NCBI GenBank assembly: GCA_016712525.1
Contig: JADJQX010000006.1
Span: 620,001-684,000 of the forward strand
DNA length: 64,000 bases
Reading direction: 5' to 3'
Origin: Myxococcales bacterium
GTDB taxonomy: Bacteria > Myxococcota_A > Polyangia > Polyangiales > Polyangiaceae
Position numbers and translations under genes: made by a program
Part shown: positions 49,854 through 58,234 of the stretch, in pieces
Layout of the letters: every line of letters begins with the position of its first letter
Numbering within the stretch: position 1 is the first letter of the stretch
Notes under the pieces: generated by a model
What the model was told of the DNA's origin: nothing
The model's database searches: none
The model's input: the letters and a program-made list of their open reading frames with translations, nothing else

Positions 49854-50600
49854 ATGGCCCACCCCCGCTCCCACACGAGCGCCGCGGACCGCCCCGACGT
49901 GGGCAGCGGGGGAGACGTGCGGCCGCAGGTCCCGGGCGCGCGGCGCGAGCGCAACGCCGTCGAGACGAAGAAGCGCATCCTCGAGGCGGCCGGCGCCGAG
50001 TTCGCCGCCAAAGGGTACGACGGCGCCCGGCTCGGCAACATCGCGCGCCAGGCGGGTATCCAGCAGGCGCTCATCCACCACTACTTCGAGGACAAGGCGC
50101 ACCTCTTCGAGGCCGTGCTCGCGCTCGGGCTCGAGTCGATGACCAAGGGGGTCTGGGATCTGCTCGAGCAGCTCGGGTTCCGCGGCAAGACCGAGCGGCG
50201 CGAGCACGTCACCCGGGACGACATCCGCATCCTCGCCGAGGCCTTCATCGGCGTGCTCTTCCGCTTCTACTCGCACAACGGCGTGTTCCTGGCCATGGTC
50301 GGGCACGAGTCGCGCACGAACCGCGAGCAGGCGCACCGCGTGCTCGTCGACAACGTGAGGCCGCTCTTCGAGGCGATCGTGGGGCGCATCCGCGAGATGA
50401 GCGAGAACGGCAACGTCCGCCGTGACGTCGACGCCCCGAACCTCGTCCTCTCGTGCATCGCCATGGCGAGCTTCGCCTTCGAGCAGAAGGGCTTCGTCAC
50501 GGCCCTGTGGCCCGCGGCCGACCTCGAGAGCGAGAGCTTCATCACCACCCGCAAGGCGGCCATCGTGAACATGGTGCTCGACCACATTTTGGTCGGCTGA
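49854..50600 (+). CDS. TetR-family transcriptional regulator
   Basis: 248 residues from the ATG at 49854. About 35 disordered residues precede the DNA-binding domain: TKKRILEAAGAEFAAKGYDG, then LGNIARQAGIQQALIHHYFEDK, which is the TetR helix-turn-helix. The all-helical ligand domain has no recognised ligand signature. The frame is open upstream without family sequence. Targets unknown; a small membrane-protein gene follows 19 bp later and may be under its control. Confidence 0.9.
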   Translation: MAHPRSHTSAADRPDVGSGGDVRPQVPGARRERNAVETKKRILEAAGAEFAAKGYDGARLGNIARQAGIQQALIHHYFEDKAHLFEAVLALGLESMTKGVWDLLEQLGFRGKTERREHVTRDDIRILAEAFIGVLFRFYSHNGVFLAMVGHESRTNREQAHRVLVDNVRPLFEAIVGRIREMSENGNVRRDVDAPNLVLSCIAMASFAFEQKGFVTALWPAADLESESFITTRKAAIVNMVLDHILVG

Positions 50601-50619
50601 GAACCCTCCCGGGGGCGGC

Positions 50620-50877
50620 ATGGCTCTCACGTCCATGGAAGCTCCACCCAAGGTCCCGAATCGGCAAGACCCCGAAGCGAAGGCTCCGGGCATCGATCCC
50701 GAGGGCCCGACGCTCATGGTGTCGGGCGTGGGCATCGGGCTCTTCGGGGTGGTCTCGGCCGCGATCGGCGGCGCGGTGTGCCCGATCTGCGTCGTCGCCG
50801 CCCCGCTCCTGCTCGGCGTCGGCGCGGTGAGGACCGTCCAGGCGTCCCGAAAGAGGGCCAAGGCCCAAAAGGTCTGA
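50620..50877 (+). CDS. small Gly/Ala-rich membrane protein
   Basis: 85 residues. One or two hydrophobic helices (GVGIGLFGVVSAAIGGAVC and CVVAAPLLLGVGAVRTV) separated by CPIC, which carries the only two Cys. The C-terminus is basic. It starts 19 bp after the TetR gene, probably in the same transcript. No family recognised. Confidence 0.65.
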   Translation: MALTSMEAPPKVPNRQDPEAKAPGIDPEGPTLMVSGVGIGLFGVVSAAIGGAVCPICVVAAPLLLGVGAVRTVQASRKRAKAQKV

Positions 50878-50885
50878 CGACGGCG

Positions 50886-50961
50886 TGCGCCAAGCTTTGG
50901 CGCAGCGCGTCCGGCCGTCGACGTCGTGACGATTTGGCGCAACGCATCGCAAAATTTGGCG
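50886..50961 (+). promoter_or_regulatory. repeated TTTGGCG elements upstream of the alanine dehydrogenase gene
   Basis: TGCGCCAA and TTGGCGCA form a perfect 8-bp inverted repeat with a 3-bp spacer (50886-50904). TTTGGCGCAA recurs at 50933-50942 and TTTGGCG at 50955-50961. The cluster lies 117 to 192 bp before the ald start, so it could be a multi-site operator or activator array for ald. Confidence 0.45.
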
Positions 50962-51077
50962 TTTTCGGCCTGGGCGCCGACGCGCGGGCGACTATGCTGC
51001 GCGCCGTTCGTTCGCCCACAGGCCCGCGCCCGCGGTGGTCGCGTCTCCGGGCGAACGTCGAGCCAGAGGAGCGTCCC

Positions 51078-52187
51078 GTGATCATCGGAGTCCCCAAAGA
51101 AATCAAGACCCGCGAGTACCGAGTTGGCATGACCCCCGCCGGCGTGCGGAGCCTGACCCAGCGCGGTCACAAGGTGCTGGTCGAGACGAACGCGGGCATC
51201 GGCTCGGGCCTCAAGGACGAGGAGTACGTCGCGCAGGGCGCGCAGATCGTCGCGACGGCCAAAGAGGCCTGGAGCGCCGACATGGTCGTCAAGGTCAAGG
51301 AGCCCCTCCCGGCCGAGTACGGCTTCTTCCGCGAGAACCTGATCCTCTACACGTATCTCCACCTCGCGCCCGAGCCCGAGCTCACCCGCGAGCTCGCGGC
51401 GAAGAAGGTCTCGGCCGTCGCCTACGAGACGATCGAGCTCGCCGACGGCTCCCTCCCGCTCCTCAAGCCCATGAGCGAGGTCGCGGGCCGCATGGCGGTG
51501 CAGGTCGGCGCCTCGTGTCTCCAGAAAGAGCACGGCGGCAAGGGCGTGCTCCTCGGTGGCGTGCCCGGCACGCGCCGCGGCCGCGTCGTCATCCTCGGCG
51601 GCGGCGTGGTCGGCAAGAACGCCGCCACCATCGCCGTCGGCATGGGCGCGCAGGTCACCGTGCTCGACGTCCGCGCCGAGACGATGAGCTACCTCGAGGA
51701 CGTCTTCGGCGGCGCCATCGAGACGCTCTACTCGAACCCGACCAACATCGAGGCGTGCGTGGCTCGCGCGGACCTCGTCATCGGCGCCGTGCTCGTCACC
51801 GGCGCCCGCGCGCCCAAGCTCGTCACCAAAGAGCTCATCGAGCGCATGGAGCCGGGCAGCGTCGTCGTCGACGTCGCGGTCGACCAGGGCGGCTGCATCG
51901 AGACGTGCCGCCCCACCACGCACGACAACCCCACCTACGAGATCGGCGGCGTCGTTCACTACTGCGTCGCGAACATGCCGGGCGCCGTCGCGCAGACGAG
52001 CACCTGGGCCCTCACGAACACCACGGCGGCCTACGCGATCAAGATCGCCGACATGGGCCTCGTCGCGGCCGCCAAGGCCGACAAGGCGCTCCTCAAGGGC
52101 ATCAACGTCTACGCCGGCCACGTCACCTGCGAGCCCGTCGCCCAGGCGCACAAGCTCCCGTACAAGCCCATCGAGAGCCTTCTCTGA
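51078..52187 (+). CDS. ald: alanine dehydrogenase
   Basis: 369 residues. NAD-dependent interconversion of L-alanine and pyruvate plus ammonia. The GTG at 51078 has GAGGA seven bases upstream and gives MIIGVPKEIK, the family N-terminus. Other hallmarks: VKVKEPLPAEY, the active-site His in YTYLHLAPE, the NAD-binding GGGVVGKNAATIAVGMGA, and DVAVDQGGCIE plus HYCVANMPGAVAQTSTWAL. Its stop overlaps the likely CTG start of the HAD gene. Confidence 0.96.
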   Translation: MIIGVPKEIKTREYRVGMTPAGVRSLTQRGHKVLVETNAGIGSGLKDEEYVAQGAQIVATAKEAWSADMVVKVKEPLPAEYGFFRENLILYTYLHLAPEPELTRELAAKKVSAVAYETIELADGSLPLLKPMSEVAGRMAVQVGASCLQKEHGGKGVLLGGVPGTRRGRVVILGGGVVGKNAATIAVGMGAQVTVLDVRAETMSYLEDVFGGAIETLYSNPTNIEACVARADLVIGAVLVTGARAPKLVTKELIERMEPGSVVVDVAVDQGGCIETCRPTTHDNPTYEIGGVVHYCVANMPGAVAQTSTWALTNTTAAYAIKIADMGLVAAAKADKALLKGINVYAGHVTCEPVAQAHKLPYKPIESLL

Positions 52188-52921
52188 GCATCGCCCCGTC
52201 ACTCGTCTCCGGCGTCGAGCTGCTCTGCCTCGACGCCGGAAACACTGTGATTTTCCTCGATCACGCGCGCCTCGCCCGCGAGGTGCGCGCGCTCGGGCAC
52301 ACGATCCCGGAGGCCGCGCTCGTCACGGCCGAGGGCCACGCGAAGCGCCTCTCCGAGTCGGGTGGCCTCGTCGACGTCCCGTTCGTGGGCCGTGAGCGCC
52401 CTGGCGCGGCGAGCTGGGGTCGCACCATCGCGACGACGCTCGCGCACGCGGGTTTGCCCGAATCCGAGCTGTCTCGCGTGGTCGGCGCGCTCTGGGAGTC
52501 GCACCTCGATCTCAACCTGTGGTCCGCCGTTCCCGCGGGGCTCGTCGAGGCGCTCGCGGCGTTTCGTAGCGCGGGCGGCAAGGTCGCCATCGTGTCGAAC
52601 TCCGAGGGCATGCTCGATTCGCTCTTCACGCGCCTCGGCCTCCGCGCCTCGTTCGACGTCGTGGCCGACTCGGGTGTGCTGGGCGTCGAGAAGCCCGATC
52701 CGCGCATCTTCGAGCACGTGCTCCACGCGTGCGGCGCGAGCCCCGAGCGCGCGCTCCACCTCGGCGACATCTTCGCGACGGACGTGCTCGGCGCCCGCGC
52801 CGCCGGGATCCGCCACGCCCTCATCGATCCCCACGGTCACTACGAGGGCCGCCACCTCGAGGTCCCGCGCGTACCCGACGTCGCCCGCACGTGCCACGCC
52901 ATCCTCGCCGCGCGAGCCTGA
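52184..52921 (+). CDS. HAD-superfamily hydrolase, probable CTG start
   Basis: About 245 residues. Motif I is CLDAGNT (DxGxT), so the first Asp is catalytic but the second acid is absent as in phosphonatase/dehalogenase-like members. Motif II is IVSNSEG, motif III is GVEKPDPRIF, and motif IV is HLGDIFATD. No ATG, GTG or TTG precedes motif I in this frame after the end of ald; the first later GTG (52247) would delete motif I. CTG 52184 shares bases with the ald TGA (CTGA), as in the usual ATGA coupling, so I start there. Substrate unknown. Confidence 0.7.
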   Translation: MSIAPSLVSGVELLCLDAGNTVIFLDHARLAREVRALGHTIPEAALVTAEGHAKRLSESGGLVDVPFVGRERPGAASWGRTIATTLAHAGLPESELSRVVGALWESHLDLNLWSAVPAGLVEALAAFRSAGGKVAIVSNSEGMLDSLFTRLGLRASFDVVADSGVLGVEKPDPRIFEHVLHACGASPERALHLGDIFATDVLGARAAGIRHALIDPHGHYEGRHLEVPRVPDVARTCHAILAARA

Positions 52922-52984
52922 GAAGCGCCGAAGACCTCGCCTTTTTCCTCCTCGTCACGCCGCCCCCCGCGTAAGAAAGGCCCC

Positions 52985-54058
52985 ATGAAGAAGAAGCTCG
53001 TCGCGCTCATCCCCGGAGACGGCATCGGCCCCGAGGTCATCGCCCAGGCCCGCCGCGTGCTCGAAATCTACCGCGACGAGCGCGGCATCCCGCTCGACCT
53101 GTGGGACCTCGATCTCGGCGCCGATCGCTACCTCCGCGACGGCACCACGTTCCCGAAAGACATCGCCGAGCGCATCAAGAACGAGGCCTCGGCCGTCCTC
53201 CTCGGCGCCCTCGGCGATCCGCGCGTGCCGAACCTCGAGCACGCCCGCGACATCCTCTTCGGCCTGCGCTTCGGCCTCGATCTCTACGCGAACGTGCGCC
53301 CCATGAAGGCCCTCGACGATCGCCTCGTCCCGCTGAAGGGGCGCACCGCGAAGGACGTCGACGTCACCGTCTTCCGCGAGAACACCGAGGGCATCTACGT
53401 CGGCATGGGCGGCCAGTTCAAGCGCGGCACCCCCGACGAGGTCGCCATCAACGAGGACGTGAACACCCGCAAGGGCGTCGAGCGCCTCATCCGCGCCGGC
53501 TTCGAGTACGCCAAGAAGAACGGCAAGAAGACCGTGCACATGGCCGACAAGTCGAACGCCATGAAACACGCCCACGAGCTCTGGTACCGCTGCTTCTTCG
53601 AGGTCGCGAAGGAGTACCCCGGCATCGAGGCGAAGCACGTCTACGTCGACGCCCTCTGCCTCTACCTGGTCCAGGACCCGAGCCCGTTCGAGGTGGTCGT
53701 CACCTGCAACCTCTTCGGCGACATCGTCACCGACCTCGGCGCCGCGCTCCAAGGTGGCCTCGGCATGGCCGCGAGCGCCAACGTGCACGCCGCCGATCCG
53801 TCGCGCGTCGCCATGTTCGAGCCCGTGCACGGCTCCGCCCCGCCCCTCGCCGGGAAGGACCTCGCGAACCCGCTCGCGAGCATGCTCACCGTCGGCATGA
53901 TGCTCACCCACCTCGGCTACCCCGAGGAAGAGGCCCGCCTCGAGGGCATCGTGAAGAAGGCCATCGCGGAGCGAAAGTGCACCCGCGACGTGGGCGGCGA
54001 GCTCGGCACGAAGGCCGTCGGCGATTTCGTCGTCGCCGAGCTCCGCGCCTCGTTCTGA
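52985..54058 (+). CDS. isopropylmalate/isocitrate dehydrogenase family enzyme
   Basis: 357 residues, the length of 3-isopropylmalate dehydrogenase. The NAD(P)-dependent beta-decarboxylating fold shows LIPGDGIGPEV at the N-terminus, RFGLDLYANVRP (substrate/NAD region), TVFRENTEGIY, and NLFGDIVTDLGAAL with metal-binding Asp. The oxidised substrate may be 3-isopropylmalate, but isocitrate, homoisocitrate or tartrate cannot be excluded; no other leucine genes are nearby. A strong intrinsic terminator follows. Confidence 0.88.
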   Translation: MKKKLVALIPGDGIGPEVIAQARRVLEIYRDERGIPLDLWDLDLGADRYLRDGTTFPKDIAERIKNEASAVLLGALGDPRVPNLEHARDILFGLRFGLDLYANVRPMKALDDRLVPLKGRTAKDVDVTVFRENTEGIYVGMGGQFKRGTPDEVAINEDVNTRKGVERLIRAGFEYAKKNGKKTVHMADKSNAMKHAHELWYRCFFEVAKEYPGIEAKHVYVDALCLYLVQDPSPFEVVVTCNLFGDIVTDLGAALQGGLGMAASANVHAADPSRVAMFEPVHGSAPPLAGKDLANPLASMLTVGMMLTHLGYPEEEARLEGIVKKAIAERKCTRDVGGELGTKAVGDFVVAELRASF

Positions 54059-54362
54059 GCGAGATACCGTACGGGCGAGCAGGTGCGATGAACTCGCACC
54101 AAACTCGAGAATCGTCCCAAGGTCCGCGGAGGGACGCGGGTTTTGCACTCGATCCCCCGCGTCCGGGAGGCTTTTTCGCCCCCTCGAAAATAAATCGTAG
54201 CTCCCCGGGAACTTCTCCCCGGCGCCGCTGTCTGGGCCAAAACCTCGGGCTTCGTGCGCGGGGGTGGTGCTCGGCGGTGCTTTCTGGGAAACTTTTGTGG
54301 CTGGGCGATTGAAGCGGAACGGGGAGCCTGTCGTCGGACATGGCTCACGAGGAGGCGACTCG
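54059..54362. other. intergenic region with a terminator
   Basis: 304 bp. The first part holds the dehydrogenase terminator at 54132-54176. The rest leads to AGGAGG at 54350-54355, the ribosome-binding site of the next gene. No coding content recognised. Confidence 0.6.
54132..54176 (+). terminator. intrinsic terminator of the dehydrogenase gene
   Basis: GGACGCGGG (54132-54140) pairs perfectly with CCCGCGTCC (54156-54164), followed by GGGAGGCTTTTT. Confidence 0.75.
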
Positions 54363-54881
54363 ATGGGTCACAGGTTCTGGAACGGGGTAGTTCTCTCGGC
54401 GCTCGGCATCCTCTGGCTCGCGTCCAGCACGCAGCGTGAGAAGCCGGTCCTCGGCCTCCACGGCGCCGAGGTGTCCGCCCTCGAGACCGACCTCGCCAGC
54501 GCCCCCAACGACCCGGCCAAGATCCAGGCGCTCGGCCAGAAATACATCGAAGCCAAGACGCCCGGCCTCGCCGTCCGCCTCGTCGAGTCGCAGCCCACCG
54601 CCGTCCGAACCGAGCCCACCGTCGAGCACATCTACGCGCGCGCCCTCCTCGAGCAGGGCCGCTCCGCCGATGCCCTCGCCGCCGAACAGCGTGTCCTCGA
54701 CCGCTGCGCGTCCGGCGAGGCCACGTGCTCCTCGTTCCTCGTGGCCTCGGCCACGCGCCGCGCCGACATCCTCCGCGAGCTCGGGAAGCTCGGGGTGGAA
54801 GACGCGCAGGCTTATCCGGAGAAGAGCCAGCTCGCGTACCACAACGCCACCCGCCAGGTGGGCCTCGTGGTCTCGCGCTAA
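54363..54881 (+). CDS. hypothetical protein with N-terminal membrane helix
   Basis: 172 residues from the ATG at 54363, with AGGAGG seven bases upstream. One N-terminal hydrophobic helix (VVLSALGILWLASS) is followed by helical, TPR-like sequence (PAKIQALGQKYIEAKTPGLA, IYARALLEQGRSADALAAEQ). Likely a membrane-anchored or exported helical-repeat protein. Function unknown. Confidence 0.7.
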   Translation: MGHRFWNGVVLSALGILWLASSTQREKPVLGLHGAEVSALETDLASAPNDPAKIQALGQKYIEAKTPGLAVRLVESQPTAVRTEPTVEHIYARALLEQGRSADALAAEQRVLDRCASGEATCSSFLVASATRRADILRELGKLGVEDAQAYPEKSQLAYHNATRQVGLVVSR

Positions 54882-54976
54882 AGCTCGTCTCGCGGAGAGC
54901 GCCCACGCGACGGTGCGCGGGCGTAGGCTCGGTCCCTCTCTCTCGTGCCCCACGCGGGCCGACCCTCGAGGACGGC

Positions 54977-55831
54977 GTGCACGAACGATGGCCTTTGGCC
55001 ACCCCCGAACCTGCGGGCGAGCTTGCTCGCGTGCTCGCGCTCGTCGTCGCGGCCGGTCTCGCCGCTGCCACGTCGGGTTGCGCTCACCCCAAACCTCCCG
55101 AGGTCCGCCCCGCGGCCGAAAATCGGGCCACGGTACGCACCGCGCCTCCCTTCGCGCTCGCGAACTACGAGGACGCCGTCGTGCGCATCGTGCTCCCGAA
55201 CATGACGTGCACCGGCACGGCCGTCGACGAGGACCTCATCTTGACGGCCCACCACTGCGTCGTGAAGCGCGGCCCTCGTGGCGAGTTCCTCGACGCCGAC
55301 GTCGACGCGAGCACGGTGCGGGTCGAGCTCGGTGGCGACTACTTCGCGTGGGGCGACATCAAGGCGAAGGCCATCGTGTCCCCCCCGTGCGGCGCCAAGG
55401 GCGGCGCGGGGGACGTGGCCGTGCTGGTGCTCGAACGAAAGCTCGTCGGGCTCCGCACGTTGCCTCCGCGCCTCGACGCGCCTCCCCGCATCGGCGAAGA
55501 GGTCGATCCCGTCGGCTTCGGGCGGTGCGCCACCTCGGGCGACGCGATCCACCGAAAGACCCGCGAGGGCGGCGCGATCCGCTCCACCACCGGCGAGACG
55601 TTCTTCATGGAAGCGTCCGTATGTCCTGGGGATTCTGGCGGTCCCGTGATGACCCGCGGGAGCCACCAGGTGGTCGGCGTGGTGAGCCTCAGCGCCATGG
55701 ACGGCGACGAACGCACCAAAGCGCCGTCGATCATGGCTCGCATCGACGCCTACCGGAACGTGCTCGCGCAAGCCCGCCAGATCGCCGACGGGGCCTCGCG
55801 CGCCGAGCTCCCCCCGCTCTCCTGCGAGTGA
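54977..55831 (+). CDS. secreted trypsin-like serine protease (S1 family)
   Basis: 284 residues from the GTG at 54977; a GTG at 55031 would give a shorter leader. Hydrophobic segment with lipobox-like TSGC. Catalytic triad: His in LILTAHHCV, Asp in GAGDVAVLVL, Ser in CPGDSGGPVM. Several Cys could form disulfides. Acts outside the cytoplasm; target unknown. The stop faces that of the next gene across 16 bp. Confidence 0.85.
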   Translation: MHERWPLATPEPAGELARVLALVVAAGLAAATSGCAHPKPPEVRPAAENRATVRTAPPFALANYEDAVVRIVLPNMTCTGTAVDEDLILTAHHCVVKRGPRGEFLDADVDASTVRVELGGDYFAWGDIKAKAIVSPPCGAKGGAGDVAVLVLERKLVGLRTLPPRLDAPPRIGEEVDPVGFGRCATSGDAIHRKTREGGAIRSTTGETFFMEASVCPGDSGGPVMTRGSHQVVGVVSLSAMDGDERTKAPSIMARIDAYRNVLAQARQIADGASRAELPPLSCE

Positions 55832-55847
55832 GCCTTCGGCCCGCTCT

Positions 55848-56747
55848 TCACGGAGTAGGCGGGGCAGGAAGATCGACGACCCTCGACGCGCGCCACCAGC
55901 GGCCTTCGGGCGTGCGCTCCCAGGTCTCGCGCACGTTGGGCTCGCCATCGAGGGCGCCCACGTCGGCGGGCCAACCCGTGGTCACGTGGAGCGTGCCGTC
56001 GGCGTCGACGGTGAGCGTGTCGAGGCGGCCCTCGCCCGGGAACGCGATCGGGGTGAGCCCCGACGGGCCGATGTGCGCCAAAAAGACGCCGTTTTGGCCG
56101 TGAAGAATGGAGATCGGGCACCCGGGAAAGTCGGGGCCGAAGGTGCCGTTTTTCACCGTGGCGGCGCCCACGTAGACGTCCTTCTCGCCCCGCACGACGA
56201 GGTGGCTCGGGAAGAACGCGTACGCCGTGCTCGCGGGGATCTCGAAGACCTCCGCGTCGCGGCCAGGCGAGGCGTGCGCCACGGCGTACCCGTACCGCGT
56301 GCCCTGCGTGAAGCCCTCGAAGTAGTACACGTCCCCGCGCGACGAGGTGGCGTACGTCGGCGCGCGTAGGTAGTCGCCCGTCGCGAACGTGAAGTCGTAG
56401 CCCCGCCTCGTCAGGGCCGAAAAGTCCGGGAGCGCGAGGCCATGCGAGTCGCCATCGAAGGCGAGCGCGAAGGGATCCCGACGCTCGGCCTCCGGATCGT
56501 GGGCGGCCACGAGGGCGGTGCCGTCGAGGTAGGCGAGGCGCGCGTCTTCGCCCCCGGTGCTGACCGAGCCGAGCTCTCGTGCGTCCGGGGCGGCGGCCTC
56601 GGCGCTCACCGTGACGACCTCGTGGGGAGCCGCCGCGATCGGCACGTCGATCACCTCGGCCGCGCACGAGACGAGCAGCGCGGTGACGGGGAGGGCGACC
56701 GGAACGAGGAGGGCACCGAGAGCACGACGGGCGGTTCGAGCGAGCAT
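55848..56747 (-). CDS. hypothetical lipoprotein
   Basis: 299 residues from the ATG at 56747, with GAGGG upstream. Lipobox LVSC. The mature part is beta-rich, with repeated strand pairs and aromatic residues (YDFTFATGDYLRAPTYATSS, RGDVYYFEGFTQGTRYGYAV), suggesting a propeller. No family recognised. Confidence 0.7.
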   Translation of the reverse strand: MLARTARRALGALLVPVALPVTALLVSCAAEVIDVPIAAAPHEVVTVSAEAAAPDARELGSVSTGGEDARLAYLDGTALVAAHDPEAERRDPFALAFDGDSHGLALPDFSALTRRGYDFTFATGDYLRAPTYATSSRGDVYYFEGFTQGTRYGYAVAHASPGRDAEVFEIPASTAYAFFPSHLVVRGEKDVYVGAATVKNGTFGPDFPGCPISILHGQNGVFLAHIGPSGLTPIAFPGEGRLDTLTVDADGTLHVTTGWPADVGALDGEPNVRETWERTPEGRWWRASRVVDLPAPPTP

Positions 56748-56880
56748 GCCACGACCCTCTTCACGGCGCGTGCCCGCGTGGCTCGGCTCGAAAAACAAGC
56801 AGATTCGCGGGTTTTTGGCCGCGTGCGGGGCGCGAGTCGTGTCCGGGCTCCCACGGGGCGTGTGGTAGGCTCGACGCACC

Positions 56881-57819
56881 ATGAGCGCCTTCTCCGCCTT
56901 CGTGAACGGTACGTCGACCCAAGCGGAGTTCCTCTCGTCGCTCCGCGCGAAGCGGGCGAGGGGAGTCGACGGGACCGGCATCGCCTACGAGGTGGTGGGC
57001 ACGGGGGAGCGCGCGGTCATGCTCGCGAACGGCCTCGGTGGGCGGCTCTACGCGTGGGCGCCCGTGATCGAGGCGCTCCACCGCGAGTACCGCTTCGTCA
57101 CGTGGGATTACCGCGGCCTCTTCGATTCGGACTCCCCCGAGTCGAAGCGGCGCCTCGCGGTGGTGCATCACGTCGAGGACGCGCGCTCGATCCTCGACGC
57201 CGAGGGCATCGATCGCGCCGTCTTCATGGGCTGGAGCATGGGGGTGCAGGTCTCGCTCGACACGGCCGCGAGCTACCCGGAGCGGGTCGCGGGGCTCGTG
57301 CTCTTGAACGGCACCTACGGTCACGTGCTCTCCACCGGGTTCCAGCCGCTCTTCGCCGTCCCGTGGTTGCCGAAGCGCCTGCACGCGCTGCTCGACTTCC
57401 TCCAAGACCACCCCGAGCTCGCCGAGAGGCTCGCCCACGCGGCGAGGCTCGCGCAGTGGCCGACGGCGGCGCTCATGTCGATCACGGCGGGCCGCAACGC
57501 GTTCCGCATGAAGCCGCTGCTCGCCCGTTACTTCGACGACGTGCTCGGAAAGAGCTTCGTGAATTTCCTTCGGCTCTTCCAAGAGCTCGACGCCCACTCG
57601 GTCTACCACTTGCTCCGCGAGATCGAGCAGCCCGCGCTGGTCGTGAGCGGCATGCTCGACGCGCTCACCCCGGCGTACCAATCGAAGGAGATCGCGCGCC
57701 GCATGCCGAACGCGGAGTACCTGCGCCTCGCGCGATCGAGCCACTTTTCCCTGATGGAACGCCCCGACGTGCTCGTGCCGCGCATTCGTCGGTTCTTGAG
57801 CGAGCGCGTCGTCTACTGA
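56881..57819 (+). CDS. alpha/beta hydrolase
   Basis: 312 residues. Cytosolic hydrolase with the nucleophile elbow GWSMGVQ (G-x-S-x-G), the oxyanion segment LANGLGGRLYAW and the Asp/His pair in SGMLDALTP and RSSHFSLMERPD. Substrate unknown; related enzymes include haloalkane dehalogenases, esterases and lactonases. The stop faces that of the next gene across 6 bp. Confidence 0.9.
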   Translation: MSAFSAFVNGTSTQAEFLSSLRAKRARGVDGTGIAYEVVGTGERAVMLANGLGGRLYAWAPVIEALHREYRFVTWDYRGLFDSDSPESKRRLAVVHHVEDARSILDAEGIDRAVFMGWSMGVQVSLDTAASYPERVAGLVLLNGTYGHVLSTGFQPLFAVPWLPKRLHALLDFLQDHPELAERLAHAARLAQWPTAALMSITAGRNAFRMKPLLARYFDDVLGKSFVNFLRLFQELDAHSVYHLLREIEQPALVVSGMLDALTPAYQSKEIARRMPNAEYLRLARSSHFSLMERPDVLVPRIRRFLSERVVY

Positions 57820-57825
57820 CGACGC

Positions 57826-58209
57826 TCAGTTGAGGACGCGCTTCTGGGGAGCGCTCGTCGTCTGCGCTCCGGCGCGTTTGCCGAAGATCTCGTCCCAGCC
57901 ATCGCGGTAGTCGTTGGTCGCGACCTTGGGCGGGCCCTTGCCCCGTGCGCCATGGCTCGGAGCGCTCGCCGCGCGCCCGGACGAGGGCGGGGCGTACGAG
58001 ACCTCGACGTCGCAGACCCCGGGTGCGCCCTCGCGGGGCGTCAGCTTCACGACCTCGCCGTGGATGGGGGCGCCGTCTTTCATGGGGCGCACCTCGCCGG
58101 CCTCGATGCGGTCCTCGCGGGCGCGGAGCACGTGCACCCCCTCCCCGTCGCCCGTGGGCGGGCCGAGCAAAACCACGTCGGTCTTGGGCTTTTCGGGGGC
58201 GTCCGACAT
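57826..58209 (-). CDS. hypothetical protein
   Basis: 127 residues, no signal peptide. The C-terminal DYRDGWDEIFGKR segment and the N-terminal half (GVHVLRAREDRIEAGEVRPM) are the only notable features; Pro/Ser/Gly-rich in between. No family recognised. Its start is only 25 bp from that of the divergent large lipoprotein gene. Confidence 0.7.
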   Translation of the reverse strand: MSDAPEKPKTDVVLLGPPTGDGEGVHVLRAREDRIEAGEVRPMKDGAPIHGEVVKLTPREGAPGVCDVEVSYAPPSSGRAASAPSHGARGKGPPKVATNDYRDGWDEIFGKRAGAQTTSAPQKRVLN

Positions 58210-58234
58210 GCCGGTGAGTATATCGTACGGGCCC

